Assembly (NCBI RefSeq): GCF_000025265.1
Contig: NC_013739.1
Coordinates: forward strand, 1,860,001-1,924,000
Reading direction: 5' to 3'
Origin: Conexibacter woesei DSM 14684
GTDB lineage: Bacteria > Actinomycetota > Thermoleophilia > Solirubrobacterales > Solirubrobacteraceae
DNA: 64,000 bases
A model generated the notes under the pieces. The model saw only the letters and a list, made by a program, of their open reading frames with translations, ran no database searches and was not told the DNA's origin. This document shows positions 44,509 through 53,242 of the stretch, piece after piece. A program made the translations under genes and the position numbers. Position 1 is the first letter of the stretch. Every line of letters starts with the position of its first letter.

Positions 44509-44893
44509 GCCCTTCCCGCTCGGCGTCGGACAGCGGCCGCGACCTGCGCTCCGCCGCGTCCCAGCCGACGAGGACCGCCGCGCCCTCGGCGGCGAGCGTG
44601 CCGTCGGGCCGCAGCACGCGCTGGGCGAGCCGCACGCTCGAACGCCCGACCCGCTCGACGCCGGTCTCGACCGTCACTTCGGGCGTCGGCACGGGCACCT
44701 CGCTGCGGTAGTCAAGCTCGACGCGGGCGAGCACGTAGGCGTTCGAGTCGGCGCTGGCGCTCGCCAGCAGCGCGATCCGGCCCTGCTCCAGCAGCTCGTG
44801 GTAGACCGCCTGGTTGAGGTGGCCGAGCACGTCGAAATCGTTGAGGCGCAGCTGCAGCGTCTGGCGCAGCGGGCCGTTCGGTCCGGCGGTCAT
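44477..44893 (-). CDS. Hotdog-fold acyl-CoA thioesterase
   Basis: 138-aa 4-hydroxybenzoyl-CoA-thioesterase-type protein: LRLNDFDVLGHLNQAVYHELLEQGR with the catalytic Asp, LARVELDYRSEVPVPTPEV, RVLRPDGTLAAEGAAVLV. Hydrolyses acyl-CoA; substrate unknown. ATG 44893 chosen over GTG 44902. Confidence 0.88.
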   Translation of the reverse strand: MTAGPNGPLRQTLQLRLNDFDVLGHLNQAVYHELLEQGRIALLASASADSNAYVLARVELDYRSEVPVPTPEVTVETGVERVGRSSVRLAQRVLRPDGTLAAEGAAVLVGWDAAERRSRPLSDAEREGLSARLSQAAA

Positions 44894-44932
44894 GCGCCGC
44901 ACCCTACCGAGTCACTAGCCTCCCGCTCCGCG

Positions 44933-45682
44933 ATGCGCACCGTCTCGGCCACCCGCTACGTCACGCCCCTCCGCGAGGGCGGCTCGCTGCCCGCGCTGGT
45001 GGAGGCCGACGACGACGGCCTCTACGTCGTCAAGCTGCGCGGCGCCGGCCAGGGGCCGAAGGCGCTCGTCGCGGAGCTGATCGTCGGCGAGCTGGCCCGC
45101 GCGCTCGGGCTGCCGGTGCCCGAGCAGGTCTTCGTCGAGCTTGACCCGCACCTGCCCGACGCCGAGCCCGATCCCGAGATCCAGGAGCTGCTGCAGGCGA
45201 GCGCGGGCTGCAACGTCGGGATCGACTTCCTCCCGCGCTCGCTGCCGTACAACCCTGCCGCGACCGGCTTCGCGCCCGCGCCGGAGCTGGCGGCGGCGGT
45301 CGTCTGGCTCGACGCCTTCAGCGAGAACGTCGACCGTACGCCGCGGAATCCCAACCTGCTCGTCTGGCACGACAGACTGTGGCTGATCGACCACGGCGCA
45401 GCCCTCTACAAGCAGCACGCCGGTCTCGACCCGTCCGCCGCCGCCGGCGCCTTCGCGGCGATCCGCGATCACGTGCTGCTGCCGGCCGCCGGCTCGATCG
45501 TCGACGCCGACGCCCGCCTCGCGCCGCTCGTCACGCGCAAGCTGCTGGAGCGGCTTGTCGCGGCGGTGCCGCGGGAGTGGTTCGGCGCGCTGGAGCCGGC
45601 GACGTACATCGACTATCTCGCGGCCCGCGTGACGGCGCCGCGTGCGTTCGCGGAGGAGGCGGAGCGTGCCCGCACCGCCTGA
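44933..45682 (+). CDS. HipA-like kinase
   Basis: 249-aa protein of the HipA_2-type kinase family: short N-lobe (YVVKLRGAGQGPKALVAEL), ARALGLPVPEQVFVEL, active site AFSENVDRTPRNPNLLVW and LWLIDHGAAL. No HipB-type helix-turn-helix antitoxin lies beside it, unlike classical HipBA. It overlaps the DUF3037 gene. TAGCCT at 44916-44921, no Shine-Dalgarno. Confidence 0.85.
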   Translation: MRTVSATRYVTPLREGGSLPALVEADDDGLYVVKLRGAGQGPKALVAELIVGELARALGLPVPEQVFVELDPHLPDAEPDPEIQELLQASAGCNVGIDFLPRSLPYNPAATGFAPAPELAAAVVWLDAFSENVDRTPRNPNLLVWHDRLWLIDHGAALYKQHAGLDPSAAAGAFAAIRDHVLLPAAGSIVDADARLAPLVTRKLLERLVAAVPREWFGALEPATYIDYLAARVTAPRAFAEEAERARTA

Positions 45683-46118
45683 GCAGCAGCCCAGCGGGGC
45701 CGGCGCTGGCGCCGCCGCCGACGGCGCTCCCCGCGAGATCTTCCAGTACGCGATCCTGCGCGCCGTCCCGTCGCTGCCGCGCGGCGAGGCGCTCAACGTC
45801 GGCGTCGTGCTGCACAGCCGCCGTCACCGCTTCCTCGCGGCGCGCACGCACGTCGACCGCGAGCGGCTGGCGGCGCTCGACCCCGGCCTCGACCTCGAGG
45901 CGCTGGAGCGCCACCTCGCCGGCGTCGAGCGGATCGCCGCCGGCGACCCGTCCGCCGGCGCCGTCGCCCAGCTCGACCGCTCCGACCGCTTCGGCTGGCT
46001 GACGGCGCCGTCGAGCGCGCTCGTGCAGCCCTCGCCGGTCCACACGGGGCTCTGCGACGACCCGGCGGCGACGCTCGACCGGCTCTACGCGGAGCTGGTC
46101 GCGCCGCCCGCGCGCTGA
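45666..46118 (+). CDS. DUF3037 family protein
   Basis: 150 aa. Core FQYAILRAVPSLPRGEALNVGVVL and HRFLAARTHVDRERLAALDP match DUF3037, which regularly follows HipA-like kinases. GTG 45666 has GGAGG 9 nt upstream and overlaps the kinase gene by 17 bp. Function unknown. Confidence 0.82.
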   Translation: MPAPPEQQPSGAGAGAAADGAPREIFQYAILRAVPSLPRGEALNVGVVLHSRRHRFLAARTHVDRERLAALDPGLDLEALERHLAGVERIAAGDPSAGAVAQLDRSDRFGWLTAPSSALVQPSPVHTGLCDDPAATLDRLYAELVAPPAR

Positions 46119-46121
46119 GGC

Positions 46122-46152
46122 GCCCGCCGATTCGCCCCCGCGCGCGGCGGGC
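46122..46152 (+). terminator. Hairpin after the DUF3037 gene
   Basis: 8-bp perfect stem GCCCGCCG/CGGCGGGC, large 15-nt loop, 3 bp past the stop. No T-run. Confidence 0.4.
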
Positions 46153-46208
46153 ACAATCGGGACGCGACCTGCGCACCACCGCGCGGGGAGGCGACCAAAG
46201 GAGCGCAC

Positions 46209-46493
46209 ATGATCGGCGCGATCATCCTCGGCATCGTCGCGGGCTACCTCGGCAAGTTCCTGATGCCCGGTGACGAGCACGAGCCGCAGGGCTTCTTCGC
46301 GACGACCGGCCTCGGCCTCGTCGGCGCGCTCGCCGGCTTCTTCATCTTCACCGAGGTGCTGGGAATCGGCGACAGCAACATCTTCGACCTCGGCGGGCTG
46401 ATAGGCGCTGTGATCGGCGTGATGCTCGTGCTGTGGATCTACCGGATGGTGATGTCACGCCGCGAGGGCCACGGCACCGGGCACGCCGTCTGA
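46209..46493 (+). CDS. GlsB/YeaQ/YmgE family membrane protein
   Basis: 94-aa protein with three membrane helices and the transglycosylase-associated family text IIGIVAGYLGKFLMPGDEHEPQG-like and LGGLIGAVIGVMLVLWIYR. Stress-linked in other bacteria. AAAGGAG precedes ATG 46209. Confidence 0.88.
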   Translation: MIGAIILGIVAGYLGKFLMPGDEHEPQGFFATTGLGLVGALAGFFIFTEVLGIGDSNIFDLGGLIGAVIGVMLVLWIYRMVMSRREGHGTGHAV

Positions 46494-46499
46494 GCGTCA

Positions 46500-47699
46500 T
46501 CAGCGCAGGACGCCTTCGAGCCAGTCGAAGACGCGCTGGTTGCGCAGCGCCGGCGCCAGCGGCTCGCAGTGCTGGTCGGCGCCCTCGGCGGCCGTGAAGG
46601 ACACCAGCTCCTTCGGGCATCTGAGCGCGTCGTAGAGGCGCTGCGATTGGCCGGGCCAGAACTCCTCGTGCTCGGGCGAGGTGACGAGCGTGGGGCATCT
46701 GATGCGGGCGATCGTCTCGTCGTCGAGGCGGTACTCCAGCACCGCGTTGTAGACGTCGAACGGGTCGTCGATCTCGTACGGGAACGAGCGGAAGGCCATC
46801 TGGAAGCGCGCCTCGGACGAGAAGCGCATCCCGATCCCCATCGTCTTGTCGAACCCCTCGCGGTCGCCGGCGGCGAGCTTCTTTCTCAGCGACCCGGGCA
46901 GGTGCTCCAGCCAGGAGGTCGAGACGTCGGTCACGCCGGGATCGGCGACCGCGGCCGCGATGCGGTGCTCGAACGCGACGGCGCGCGGCACCCAGTAGCC
47001 GGCCTGGGAGACGCCGATCAGCGCGATCCGCTCGCCGTCGACCTCGGGCCGCGTCAGCGCCCAGTCGACGACCGGGCCGATCACGGCCTCCCAGTCGGGC
47101 CGGAACGGCAGCTGCTGCAGGTGCAGCGCCGCGTTCTGGCCGGGGCCGTCGAAGACCAGCGCCGCATAGCCGCGCTCGACCGCGTCGGCGGCGCCCTGCA
47201 CCCACGCGTTGACGTTCGCCCCGTCGCTGCCGTTGTTGACGAGCACGAGCGGGACGCGGCCGCCGCTGGGCGCGCCGGCCGGCAGGAACAGCCAGCCGGG
47301 CAGCGTCGTGTCCTCGTAGGGGATCGCGACGACCTCGCCGCCGAGCAGCTCGGCGGCGTTCGCCCACGCATCGCGGCTCGCTCTCCAGGTCGGCGTGAAG
47401 CGCTCCGGTCCCTTCGTGCCGAGCAGCGGGAAGAAGGCGGCCGCGTAGGCACCAGCGGCGCGCAGCCAGAGGTCGCGCGCGCCCGGCCCGGAGGTCGCCT
47501 GCGCGGCGCCGGCCAGTCGCTCCCCGAGCCCGTTCCAGGCCGCGAACCACGACTCGCGGTCGCCGTCGTCGATCGCCGTGATCGTGGTCAAGACCTCGCC
47601 TGCCTCGGCGACGCGGTAGGCGATCGAGCCGAGCGCGACCTCCGTCAGGAACTGCTGCTCTTCGTCCTTGAAGAATCGGCGGCGATCGTGGTGGCGCAT
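46500..47699 (-). CDS. Alpha/beta hydrolase (FrsA / DUF1100-like)
   Basis: 399-aa two-part hydrolase: helical N-terminal part, then alpha/beta core with VPLVLVNNGSDG, FDGPGQNAAL, nucleophile elbow GVSQAGYW, acid region CPTLVTSPEHEEFW and late His in GADQHCEPLAPA. Substrate unknown. Cotranscribed with the upstream regulator (gap 3 bp). Confidence 0.85.
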   Translation of the reverse strand: MRHHDRRRFFKDEEQQFLTEVALGSIAYRVAEAGEVLTTITAIDDGDRESWFAAWNGLGERLAGAAQATSGPGARDLWLRAAGAYAAAFFPLLGTKGPERFTPTWRASRDAWANAAELLGGEVVAIPYEDTTLPGWLFLPAGAPSGGRVPLVLVNNGSDGANVNAWVQGAADAVERGYAALVFDGPGQNAALHLQQLPFRPDWEAVIGPVVDWALTRPEVDGERIALIGVSQAGYWVPRAVAFEHRIAAAVADPGVTDVSTSWLEHLPGSLRKKLAAGDREGFDKTMGIGMRFSSEARFQMAFRSFPYEIDDPFDVYNAVLEYRLDDETIARIRCPTLVTSPEHEEFWPGQSQRLYDALRCPKELVSFTAAEGADQHCEPLAPALRNQRVFDWLEGVLR

Positions 47700-47702
47700 C
47701 GG

Positions 47703-48830
47703 TCAGCTTCCCTTCGTGGATTCGACGAGGCGGTCGCGCAGGATAGTGAAGCCGAGACCGGCCGAGACGATCGTCAGCAGCTGGCGCGCGTCGTCGTCGA
47801 GCTCGGTCGGCTCGTCGAAGACGAGCAACAGGATCCCGAGCGTCTCGCCGACGACGGTGATCGGCACGGCGAGGCTGTGCAGGCCGCCGGGCGCGCCGAA
47901 CGCCCCGCCCGCAGGGGGCGAGAGCCACCCGGGGATGCCGGCGTGCATCAGCGCGGCGAGGTCGTCATAGCCGGTCACCGTCACCATCCGCGGGCCGAGC
48001 AGGCCGCGGCTGGAGGTGCCGAGCGCCAGCTCGCCCGCCATGTAGACGGCGATCCCGGCGTCGACCGCGCCGAGCCGCCGCACGAGCGTGTCGGCGGTCG
48101 AGGCGAGCACCGCGTCGCCGGCCTCGCGCTGGAAGCGCTCGGCGAGCGCGGAGGCGAGCGAGAGGAAGCGCTCCTGGCGCTGCACGCGGATCCGCACGCG
48201 CGCCAGCTCGCCGCGCGCCTCCAGCAGGTCGCGGCGGGTGCGGCGGTCCTGCGCGCGGTCGATCCCGACGAGCGCGACGGCCGGCGGCGCGCCGGCCTCG
48301 ACCGGCAGCCGGTACGCGAGCGAGCGCGCGGTCGCCTCGGCGCCGCTCCAGGTCGGGTGCGAGCACTCGAGCGCGGGCGCGTCGCTGGCGAACAGCGTCT
48401 GCAGCGTGCGCTCGAGGTCGCTGCCCTCGAACCACGGCAGCTGGTCGAGCTGCTGGCCGACCGCGCCCATCGGGAACGCTGGCAGCGTGCTGTTCGCGTA
48501 GAGCACGCGCAGGGGGCGGGGCCCGCCGACCACCATCAGCGGCGTCGGCGCGGCCGCGACGAGGTGGGCGAGCGTCGCGTCGGAGACGGCCGGCTCCGCG
48601 ACCTCGGCGGCGGCCGCGATCGCACGTGCGAGCGGGACGCCCTGCTCGGCCGCGCGCCGGACCGTCACGACACGTGGCGCGTCGGCGAGCACGTAGCGGC
48701 GGGGCCCGCGGCCGACGCGCGCCGGCAGCGGAAAGCCGAAGCGCCGCTCCCACGTCCGCAGCCGCTCGCGCGAGACGCCGGTCAAGGTCGCGAACTCGGT
48801 CGCGCTGACCGTCTGACCACCTTTGTCCAC
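47703..48830 (-). CDS. MerR-type DNA-binding regulator with PAS- and GAF-like sensor domains
   Basis: 375 aa. N-terminal MerR helix-turn-helix (SATEFATLTGVSRERLRTWERRFGFP, part; RYVLADAPRVV), a PAS-like middle (LRVLYANSTLPAF), helix linker, then a C-terminal GAF-like domain (LHSLAVPITVVGETLGILLLV). GTG 48830 is preferred because GTG 48863 lies inside a perfect palindrome. The ligand is unknown. It is divergent from a sigma factor gene. Confidence 0.78.
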   Translation of the reverse strand: MDKGGQTVSATEFATLTGVSRERLRTWERRFGFPLPARVGRGPRRYVLADAPRVVTVRRAAEQGVPLARAIAAAAEVAEPAVSDATLAHLVAAAPTPLMVVGGPRPLRVLYANSTLPAFPMGAVGQQLDQLPWFEGSDLERTLQTLFASDAPALECSHPTWSGAEATARSLAYRLPVEAGAPPAVALVGIDRAQDRRTRRDLLEARGELARVRIRVQRQERFLSLASALAERFQREAGDAVLASTADTLVRRLGAVDAGIAVYMAGELALGTSSRGLLGPRMVTVTGYDDLAALMHAGIPGWLSPPAGGAFGAPGGLHSLAVPITVVGETLGILLLVFDEPTELDDDARQLLTIVSAGLGFTILRDRLVESTKGS

Positions 48831-48851
48831 CCTAGTGTTGTACCCGACCGG

Positions 48852-48918
48852 ACTGGTGTTCACCAGTGACCGGGTCTGCCCACCTTGTCAAGGTATCTGT
48901 GGGCGAGAGCATGCTCTC
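48852..48918. promoter_or_regulatory. Three perfect palindromes between the regulator and the sigma factor gene
   Basis: ACTGGTG-TT-CACCAGT (48852-48867), ACCTTG-T-CAAGGT (48882-48894) and GAGAGCATGCTCTC (48905-48918). The first fits the spacing of a MerR-family operator over the regulator's own -35 zone; the second contains TTGACA on the minus strand. Confidence 0.55.
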
Positions 48919-48953
48919 CGAGGACTGGGCACCCGACGAAGGAGGCGCAACCC

Positions 48954-49730
48954 GTGTCCGCAACGGCCGTTCGCCCAAGGGTCGACGCCGCTGCCGCCGA
49001 CGAGCACGAGCTGCTTCGTCGCTGGCACGAGGAGCGCGACGAGGATGCCCGCCGTGCTCTGATCGAACGCATGATGCCACTGGTGCGTTCCCTTGCGCGC
49101 CGATACGCGAACCGTGGAGAGCCGCTCGATGACCTCGAACAGGTCGGCTGTGTCGGCCTGATCAAGGCCGTCGACCGCTTCGACCTCAGCCGCGAGCTGC
49201 GCTTCTCGACGTTCGCGGTGCCGACGATCCTCGGCGAGATCAAGCGTCATTTCCGTGACCGCGCGTGGTCGGTGCGCGTCTCGCGCGGGCTGCAGGAGCT
49301 GAGCGCCCGCGTCACGCGGGAGGCCGATCGCCTCTCGACCAAGCTCGGCCGCTCGCCGACGATCGAGGATCTCGCCGAGGCGACGAACTCGACGCCCGAG
49401 CAGGTGCTCGAAGCGCTCCAGGGCGCGCAGGCGTACTCAACGGTCCCGCTCGAGGAGCCGCTCGGCGACGACGGTGAGCCGGTCGCGCGGATCGGCGCCG
49501 AGGATCCCGAGTTCGAGCTGGCCGAGGAGCGGATCGAGCTGAGCCGCGGCCTGCACGTGCTGAGCGAGCGCGAGCGCCGGATCGTCCTGCTGCGCTTCTT
49601 CGCCGGCCTCACGCAGCGGGAGATCGCCGAGCGCGTCGGGATCTCGCAGATGCACGTCTCGCGCCTGCTGCGCCGCTCGCTGGAGCGGATGGGCGACACG
49701 ATGTCGCCGCTTCCGCCCGCCGGTCGTTGA
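48954..49730 (+). CDS. RNA polymerase sigma factor, SigB/SigF (stress) group
   Basis: 258-aa group 3 sigma factor: region 2 (LVRSLARRYANRGEPLDDLEQVGCVGLIKAVDRFD in part), FSTFAVPTILGEIKRHFRDR, region 3 and region 4 (LSERERRIVLLRFFAGLTQREIAERVGISQMHVSRLL in part). GTG 48954 has AAGGAGG 9 nt upstream; the longer frame overlaps the palindromes. No anti-sigma gene is beside it; its control may lie with the divergent MerR-type protein. Confidence 0.93.
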   Translation: MSATAVRPRVDAAAADEHELLRRWHEERDEDARRALIERMMPLVRSLARRYANRGEPLDDLEQVGCVGLIKAVDRFDLSRELRFSTFAVPTILGEIKRHFRDRAWSVRVSRGLQELSARVTREADRLSTKLGRSPTIEDLAEATNSTPEQVLEALQGAQAYSTVPLEEPLGDDGEPVARIGAEDPEFELAEERIELSRGLHVLSERERRIVLLRFFAGLTQREIAERVGISQMHVSRLLRRSLERMGDTMSPLPPAGR

Positions 49731-49788
49731 CGATGCAACCCTGCGCCCACCGCTTGATCCGGCGGCCGCGGGCGTAGAGGATCACCCG

Positions 49789-50691
49789 ATGCCCCGTGCG
49801 ATCTGGAGCGGCGCGATCAGCTTCGGCCTGGTCAACGTCCCCGTCAAGCTGTACAGCGCGACCTCGCCCAAGACGGTCCGCTTCAACCAGCTGCATGCCA
49901 GCGACGGCGGCCGCCTGCGCCAGAAGCGCGTCTGCTCGATCGACGGGGAGGAGGTCCCCTTCGAGCAGATCGTCAAGGGCTACGAGGTCGCGCCCGACCG
50001 CTACGTGATCGTCACCCAGGACGAGCTGGACGCGCTCGACCCGCGCGCGACCAAGACGATCGACATCGAGGAGTTCGTCGACCTCGCCGACATCGACCCC
50101 GTCTACTACGACAGCGCTTACCACATCGCCCCGGCGACCGGCGGCGCGAAGGCGTACCGGCTGCTGCTGAGCGCGATGGAGGAGGCCGGCAAGGTCGCGA
50201 TCGGACGCTTCGTGCTGCGCACGCGCCAGCAGCTCTGCGCGCTGCGCCCGAGCGACGGCGTGATGGTCCTCTCGACGATGCTGTTCGGCGACGAGGTCAA
50301 CTCGCCGCAGCGGCTCGACGAGCTGGAGGCGCTCGGCGACGTCGAGGCGAACGAGCGCGAGGTCGTGATGGCGCGCCAGCTGATCGAGTCGCTGTCGGCG
50401 CCGTTCGAGCCGACCAGATTCAGAGACGACTACCGCGAGCAGGTGCTGGAGCTGATCGAGCGCAAGGCGGCCGGTGAGGAGGTCGCCGTCCAGCCCGTCG
50501 CCGAGCAGCCGGCCGAGGTGCCCGACCTGATGGCGGCGCTCGAGGCGAGCCTCGCGAACGTTCGCGCCGACGGAGAGGGCGACGGCGCCGCCGCCGCGCC
50601 GGCGCCGGCGCCCGAACCGGCCGCCAGAAGAAGAAGACGCGCCGCGGCCAGAGGCTCCAGAAGAAGAGCCGCCGCCAGAACCGGCAGCTGA
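49789..50691 (+). CDS. ku: Non-homologous end-joining protein Ku
   Basis: 300-aa bacterial Ku, which rings DNA ends and recruits LigD. PRAIWSGAISFGLVNVPVKL start, VCSIDGEEVPFEQIVKGYEV, FVLRTRQQLCALRP, MLFGDEVNSP, and an Ala/Pro linker plus Arg-rich tail for DNA contact. No ligD is in the window. Confidence 0.96.
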   Translation: MPRAIWSGAISFGLVNVPVKLYSATSPKTVRFNQLHASDGGRLRQKRVCSIDGEEVPFEQIVKGYEVAPDRYVIVTQDELDALDPRATKTIDIEEFVDLADIDPVYYDSAYHIAPATGGAKAYRLLLSAMEEAGKVAIGRFVLRTRQQLCALRPSDGVMVLSTMLFGDEVNSPQRLDELEALGDVEANEREVVMARQLIESLSAPFEPTRFRDDYREQVLELIERKAAGEEVAVQPVAEQPAEVPDLMAALEASLANVRADGEGDGAAAAPAPAPEPAARRRRRAAARGSRRRAAARTGS

Positions 50692-50761
50692 CGCCCGCGC
50701 AGCGCCCAGCCGCGCCGGGCGCGCCGCGTCGCGTCCGCCCGCCTTGATTGGGTTCTCGGAC

Positions 50762-50783
50762 CGCTCGGTGGTGTGACCGAGCG
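50762..50783 (+). terminator. Hairpin after ku
   Basis: Perfect 8-bp stem CGCTCGGT/ACCGAGCG with 6-nt loop, 70 bp past the ku stop. Overlaps a second inverted repeat TGTGAC-N7-GTCACA (50772-50790), which might be an operator for the next gene. Confidence 0.45.
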
Positions 50784-50845
50784 CGTCACATGGTGTTTAC
50801 GTCTTCTCAACGTGGTCGCACGGAACGCGACCGATCCTTCGGACC

Positions 50846-51625
50846 ATGAACCCGGTCATCGCACCTCGTGCGGAGCCCGCGCCTCCGCCGCACCTCCGCT
50901 CGCTGCGCGTGACGCTCGCCGACGGCGCCGAGACGACCGTTCACGTCGCCGCCTACGAGCTGGCGAGCACGCGCGTCCGCGTCGCGCGGCTCTCCAGACC
51001 CGAGCCGCTCGCCGCCTGGTGCGCGCGCACGGGCGTCCAGGAGGCGGTCGTCGGCGGCTTCTTCGTGCGTCCCCACGGCCGCCCGCTCGGCGAGGTCCGC
51101 ACGCACGGGATCGCCCGTGAGAGCACCCCGTTCACGGCGCCGTGGGGCAGGCGGCGCGCCTGCCTGCACGTCGACCGCGGCGTCGTCGCGATCACGCCGC
51201 GCGACGAGCTCTGCACGACGCCGCGCGGCGATCTGCTGCAGGCCGGCCCGCTGCTCGTGCGGGAGGGCGCCGCGACCGTGCGCGCCGGTGAGGACCCGGA
51301 GGGCTTCTCGGCCGGTAGCGGCCAGTTCGACTCCGACATCACCGTCGGCCGCTACCCGCGCGCCGCGCTCGCGCTGACGAGGGATCAGCTGCTGGCGGTC
51401 GCCTGCGACGGCCGCGCCCGCGACGAGGCCGGCCTGACGCTCGACGAGCTGGCCGAGACGCTGGTCGGCCTCGGCGCCGAGCGGGCGATGAACCTCGACG
51501 GCGGCGGCTCGACCTCGCTCGTCTGCGGCGGCGCGCTGCGCAACGTCCCGCGCGGCGAGCCCGATCGCACGATCCCCGGTGGTCGCCCGATCTCGACCGC
51601 GATCGCCTTCGCGCCCCGAGCGTAG
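50846..51625 (+). CDS. Phosphodiester glycosidase family protein (NAGPA domain)
   Basis: 259 aa. NAGPA-domain signs: VGGFFVRPHGRPLGEVRTHG, the late AMNLDGGGSTSLV and TAIAFAPRA. Such enzymes remove sugars linked through phosphodiester bonds. No signal peptide is visible, so it may act in the cytoplasm, which is unusual. Confidence 0.82.
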   Translation: MNPVIAPRAEPAPPPHLRSLRVTLADGAETTVHVAAYELASTRVRVARLSRPEPLAAWCARTGVQEAVVGGFFVRPHGRPLGEVRTHGIARESTPFTAPWGRRRACLHVDRGVVAITPRDELCTTPRGDLLQAGPLLVREGAATVRAGEDPEGFSAGSGQFDSDITVGRYPRAALALTRDQLLAVACDGRARDEAGLTLDELAETLVGLGAERAMNLDGGGSTSLVCGGALRNVPRGEPDRTIPGGRPISTAIAFAPRA

Positions 51626-51730
51626 TCGCGCGCGCCCGCCCGCGCCCTCGCGCGCCCGCCCGCAGGTAGCGTCAGAGCGCCCGTAGCAGCGGCCCGGCAC
51701 GTCCCCGAATCCCTGGTAGCGTCGAAGGGA

Positions 51731-53134
51731 ATGCGATCTCCTGCCATCCGGCGTCACGTGCTCATGGGCATCGCGTTCTTCCCTCGCGGCGGTTCCGCGC
51801 ACGTCGTCCGCGGACTCGCGACGACGCTGCCGCGCCACGGCTGGGACGTCACCGTGCTGACAGGGTCGCTCGCGGGGCGCGGCGACGCGTCTCGCTTCTA
51901 CGCCGGCCTCGACGTCCGGCCGCTCGACTTCACCGCCGCGCGCGCCGCGCCCGACCCGATGCTGCACGACCCGCCGCTGCACCCCTCCTACGAGGACCGT
52001 CCCGGCGCGCCCGACCGCGTCTTCGCGACGCTCGACGAGGACGCCCACGAGCGCCAGGTCCGAGCATGGGCGGGGGCGCTGAGGCGCGCCGGCGCGGCGC
52101 ACGCCGACGTCCTCCACCTCCATCACCTGACACCGCTGCACGAGGCGGCCGCGCGCGTCGCGCCGCACGTGCCGGTCGTCGGCCACCTGCACGGGACCGA
52201 GCTGCTGATGCTGGAGCGGATCGCCGACGGCGCGCCCGCGAGCTGGACGCACGCCGAGCAGTGGGCGGAGCGGATGCGCGCCTGGGCCGCGCGCTGCGAG
52301 CGCACGATCGTGCTGACCGAGCGGCAGCTGCCGCGCGTCGAGGAGCTGCTCGACCTGCCGGCAGAACGCTGCGTCGCGATCCCCAACGGCACCGACGTGG
52401 CGCGCTTCGCCCACGTCGACGTCGATCGCCGCGCCCATTGGCGCCGCCACCTCGTCGAGCAGCCGCGCGGCTGGCGGCCGGGCGGTGAGGAGGGCTCGAT
52501 CGCCTACACGGAGGCCGATCTCGCCGCATTCGACGGCGGCGGGCCGACGCTGCTCTACGTCGGCCGCTTCACCGAGGTCAAGCGCGTCGGGCTGCTGGTG
52601 CGGGCGTTCGCGAGAGCGCAGCGCGCGTTCGCGCGGCGCACGCCGCTCGTGATCGTCGGCGGCCACCCGGGCGAGTGGGAGGGGGAGCACCCGTTCGACG
52701 CGATCGCCGCCAGCGGCGCGCGCGACGTCTTTCTCGCCGGCTGGCACGACCAGGACGCGCTGCCGGAGTTCCTCGCCGCCGGCGACGCGATCGTGCTGCC
52801 GTCGGTCCGCGAGCAGTTCGGCCAGGTGCTCGTCGAGGGGATGGCCTGCGAGCTGCCGGCGGTCGCGGTCGACGCGATGGGACCCGGGGAGATCGTGCGC
52901 GACGGCGAGACCGGCTGGCTCGTCCCGCCGGACGACGAGGACGCCCTCGCACAGGCGCTCTCCGAGGTCGTCGAAAACCCCGCCGAACGCCGTCGCCGCG
53001 GGGCCGCAGCCCATCTCGACGTGGTCGCCCGCTTCGGTCGTGACGCCGCCGCGGGCCGTGTTGCGTCAACATATGACGCAGCGTGCAGCGCGCATGCGAC
53101 TCCGAGCGGGGCTCCGGCAGTCGCATCCGGCTGA
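51731..53134 (+). CDS. Family 4 glycosyltransferase
   Basis: 467-aa GT-B enzyme: N-terminal FFPRGGSAHVVRGLATTL, acceptor region with VVGHLHGTELLML, CVAIPNGTDVARF, donor domain LLYVGRFTEVKRVGLLV and the E-x7-E motif in SVREQFGQVLVEGMACELP. TAGCGT at 51717-51722, 8 bp before ATG. Product glycan unknown. Confidence 0.9.
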   Translation: MRSPAIRRHVLMGIAFFPRGGSAHVVRGLATTLPRHGWDVTVLTGSLAGRGDASRFYAGLDVRPLDFTAARAAPDPMLHDPPLHPSYEDRPGAPDRVFATLDEDAHERQVRAWAGALRRAGAAHADVLHLHHLTPLHEAAARVAPHVPVVGHLHGTELLMLERIADGAPASWTHAEQWAERMRAWAARCERTIVLTERQLPRVEELLDLPAERCVAIPNGTDVARFAHVDVDRRAHWRRHLVEQPRGWRPGGEEGSIAYTEADLAAFDGGGPTLLYVGRFTEVKRVGLLVRAFARAQRAFARRTPLVIVGGHPGEWEGEHPFDAIAASGARDVFLAGWHDQDALPEFLAAGDAIVLPSVREQFGQVLVEGMACELPAVAVDAMGPGEIVRDGETGWLVPPDDEDALAQALSEVVENPAERRRRGAAAHLDVVARFGRDAAAGRVASTYDAACSAHATPSGAPAVASG

Positions 53135-53242
53135 CGCTCATATCACGAAAGTTCCTGCTGGTGGAGCGCTGTAGGGGGTCAGCCCGCTGGTACCCTGTGG
53201 CCTCCTCTCAGTGTTCGCGACGCCCGCCGGGACACAGGATTC

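Noticed and set aside
44933-46118. Classical HipBA toxin-antitoxin module
   Set aside because: No helix-turn-helix HipB gene on either side and the kinase is of the shorter HipA-like type.
46569-48869. 766-codon plus-strand frame opposite the hydrolase and MerR-type genes
   Set aside because: Antisense shadow with no recognisable domains; both minus-strand genes have full family motifs.
50772-50790. TGTGA...TCACA as a CRP/GlxR site
   Set aside because: The spacing between TGTGA and TCACA is 9, not the 6 of the CRP family, and half of it is part of the hairpin after ku.
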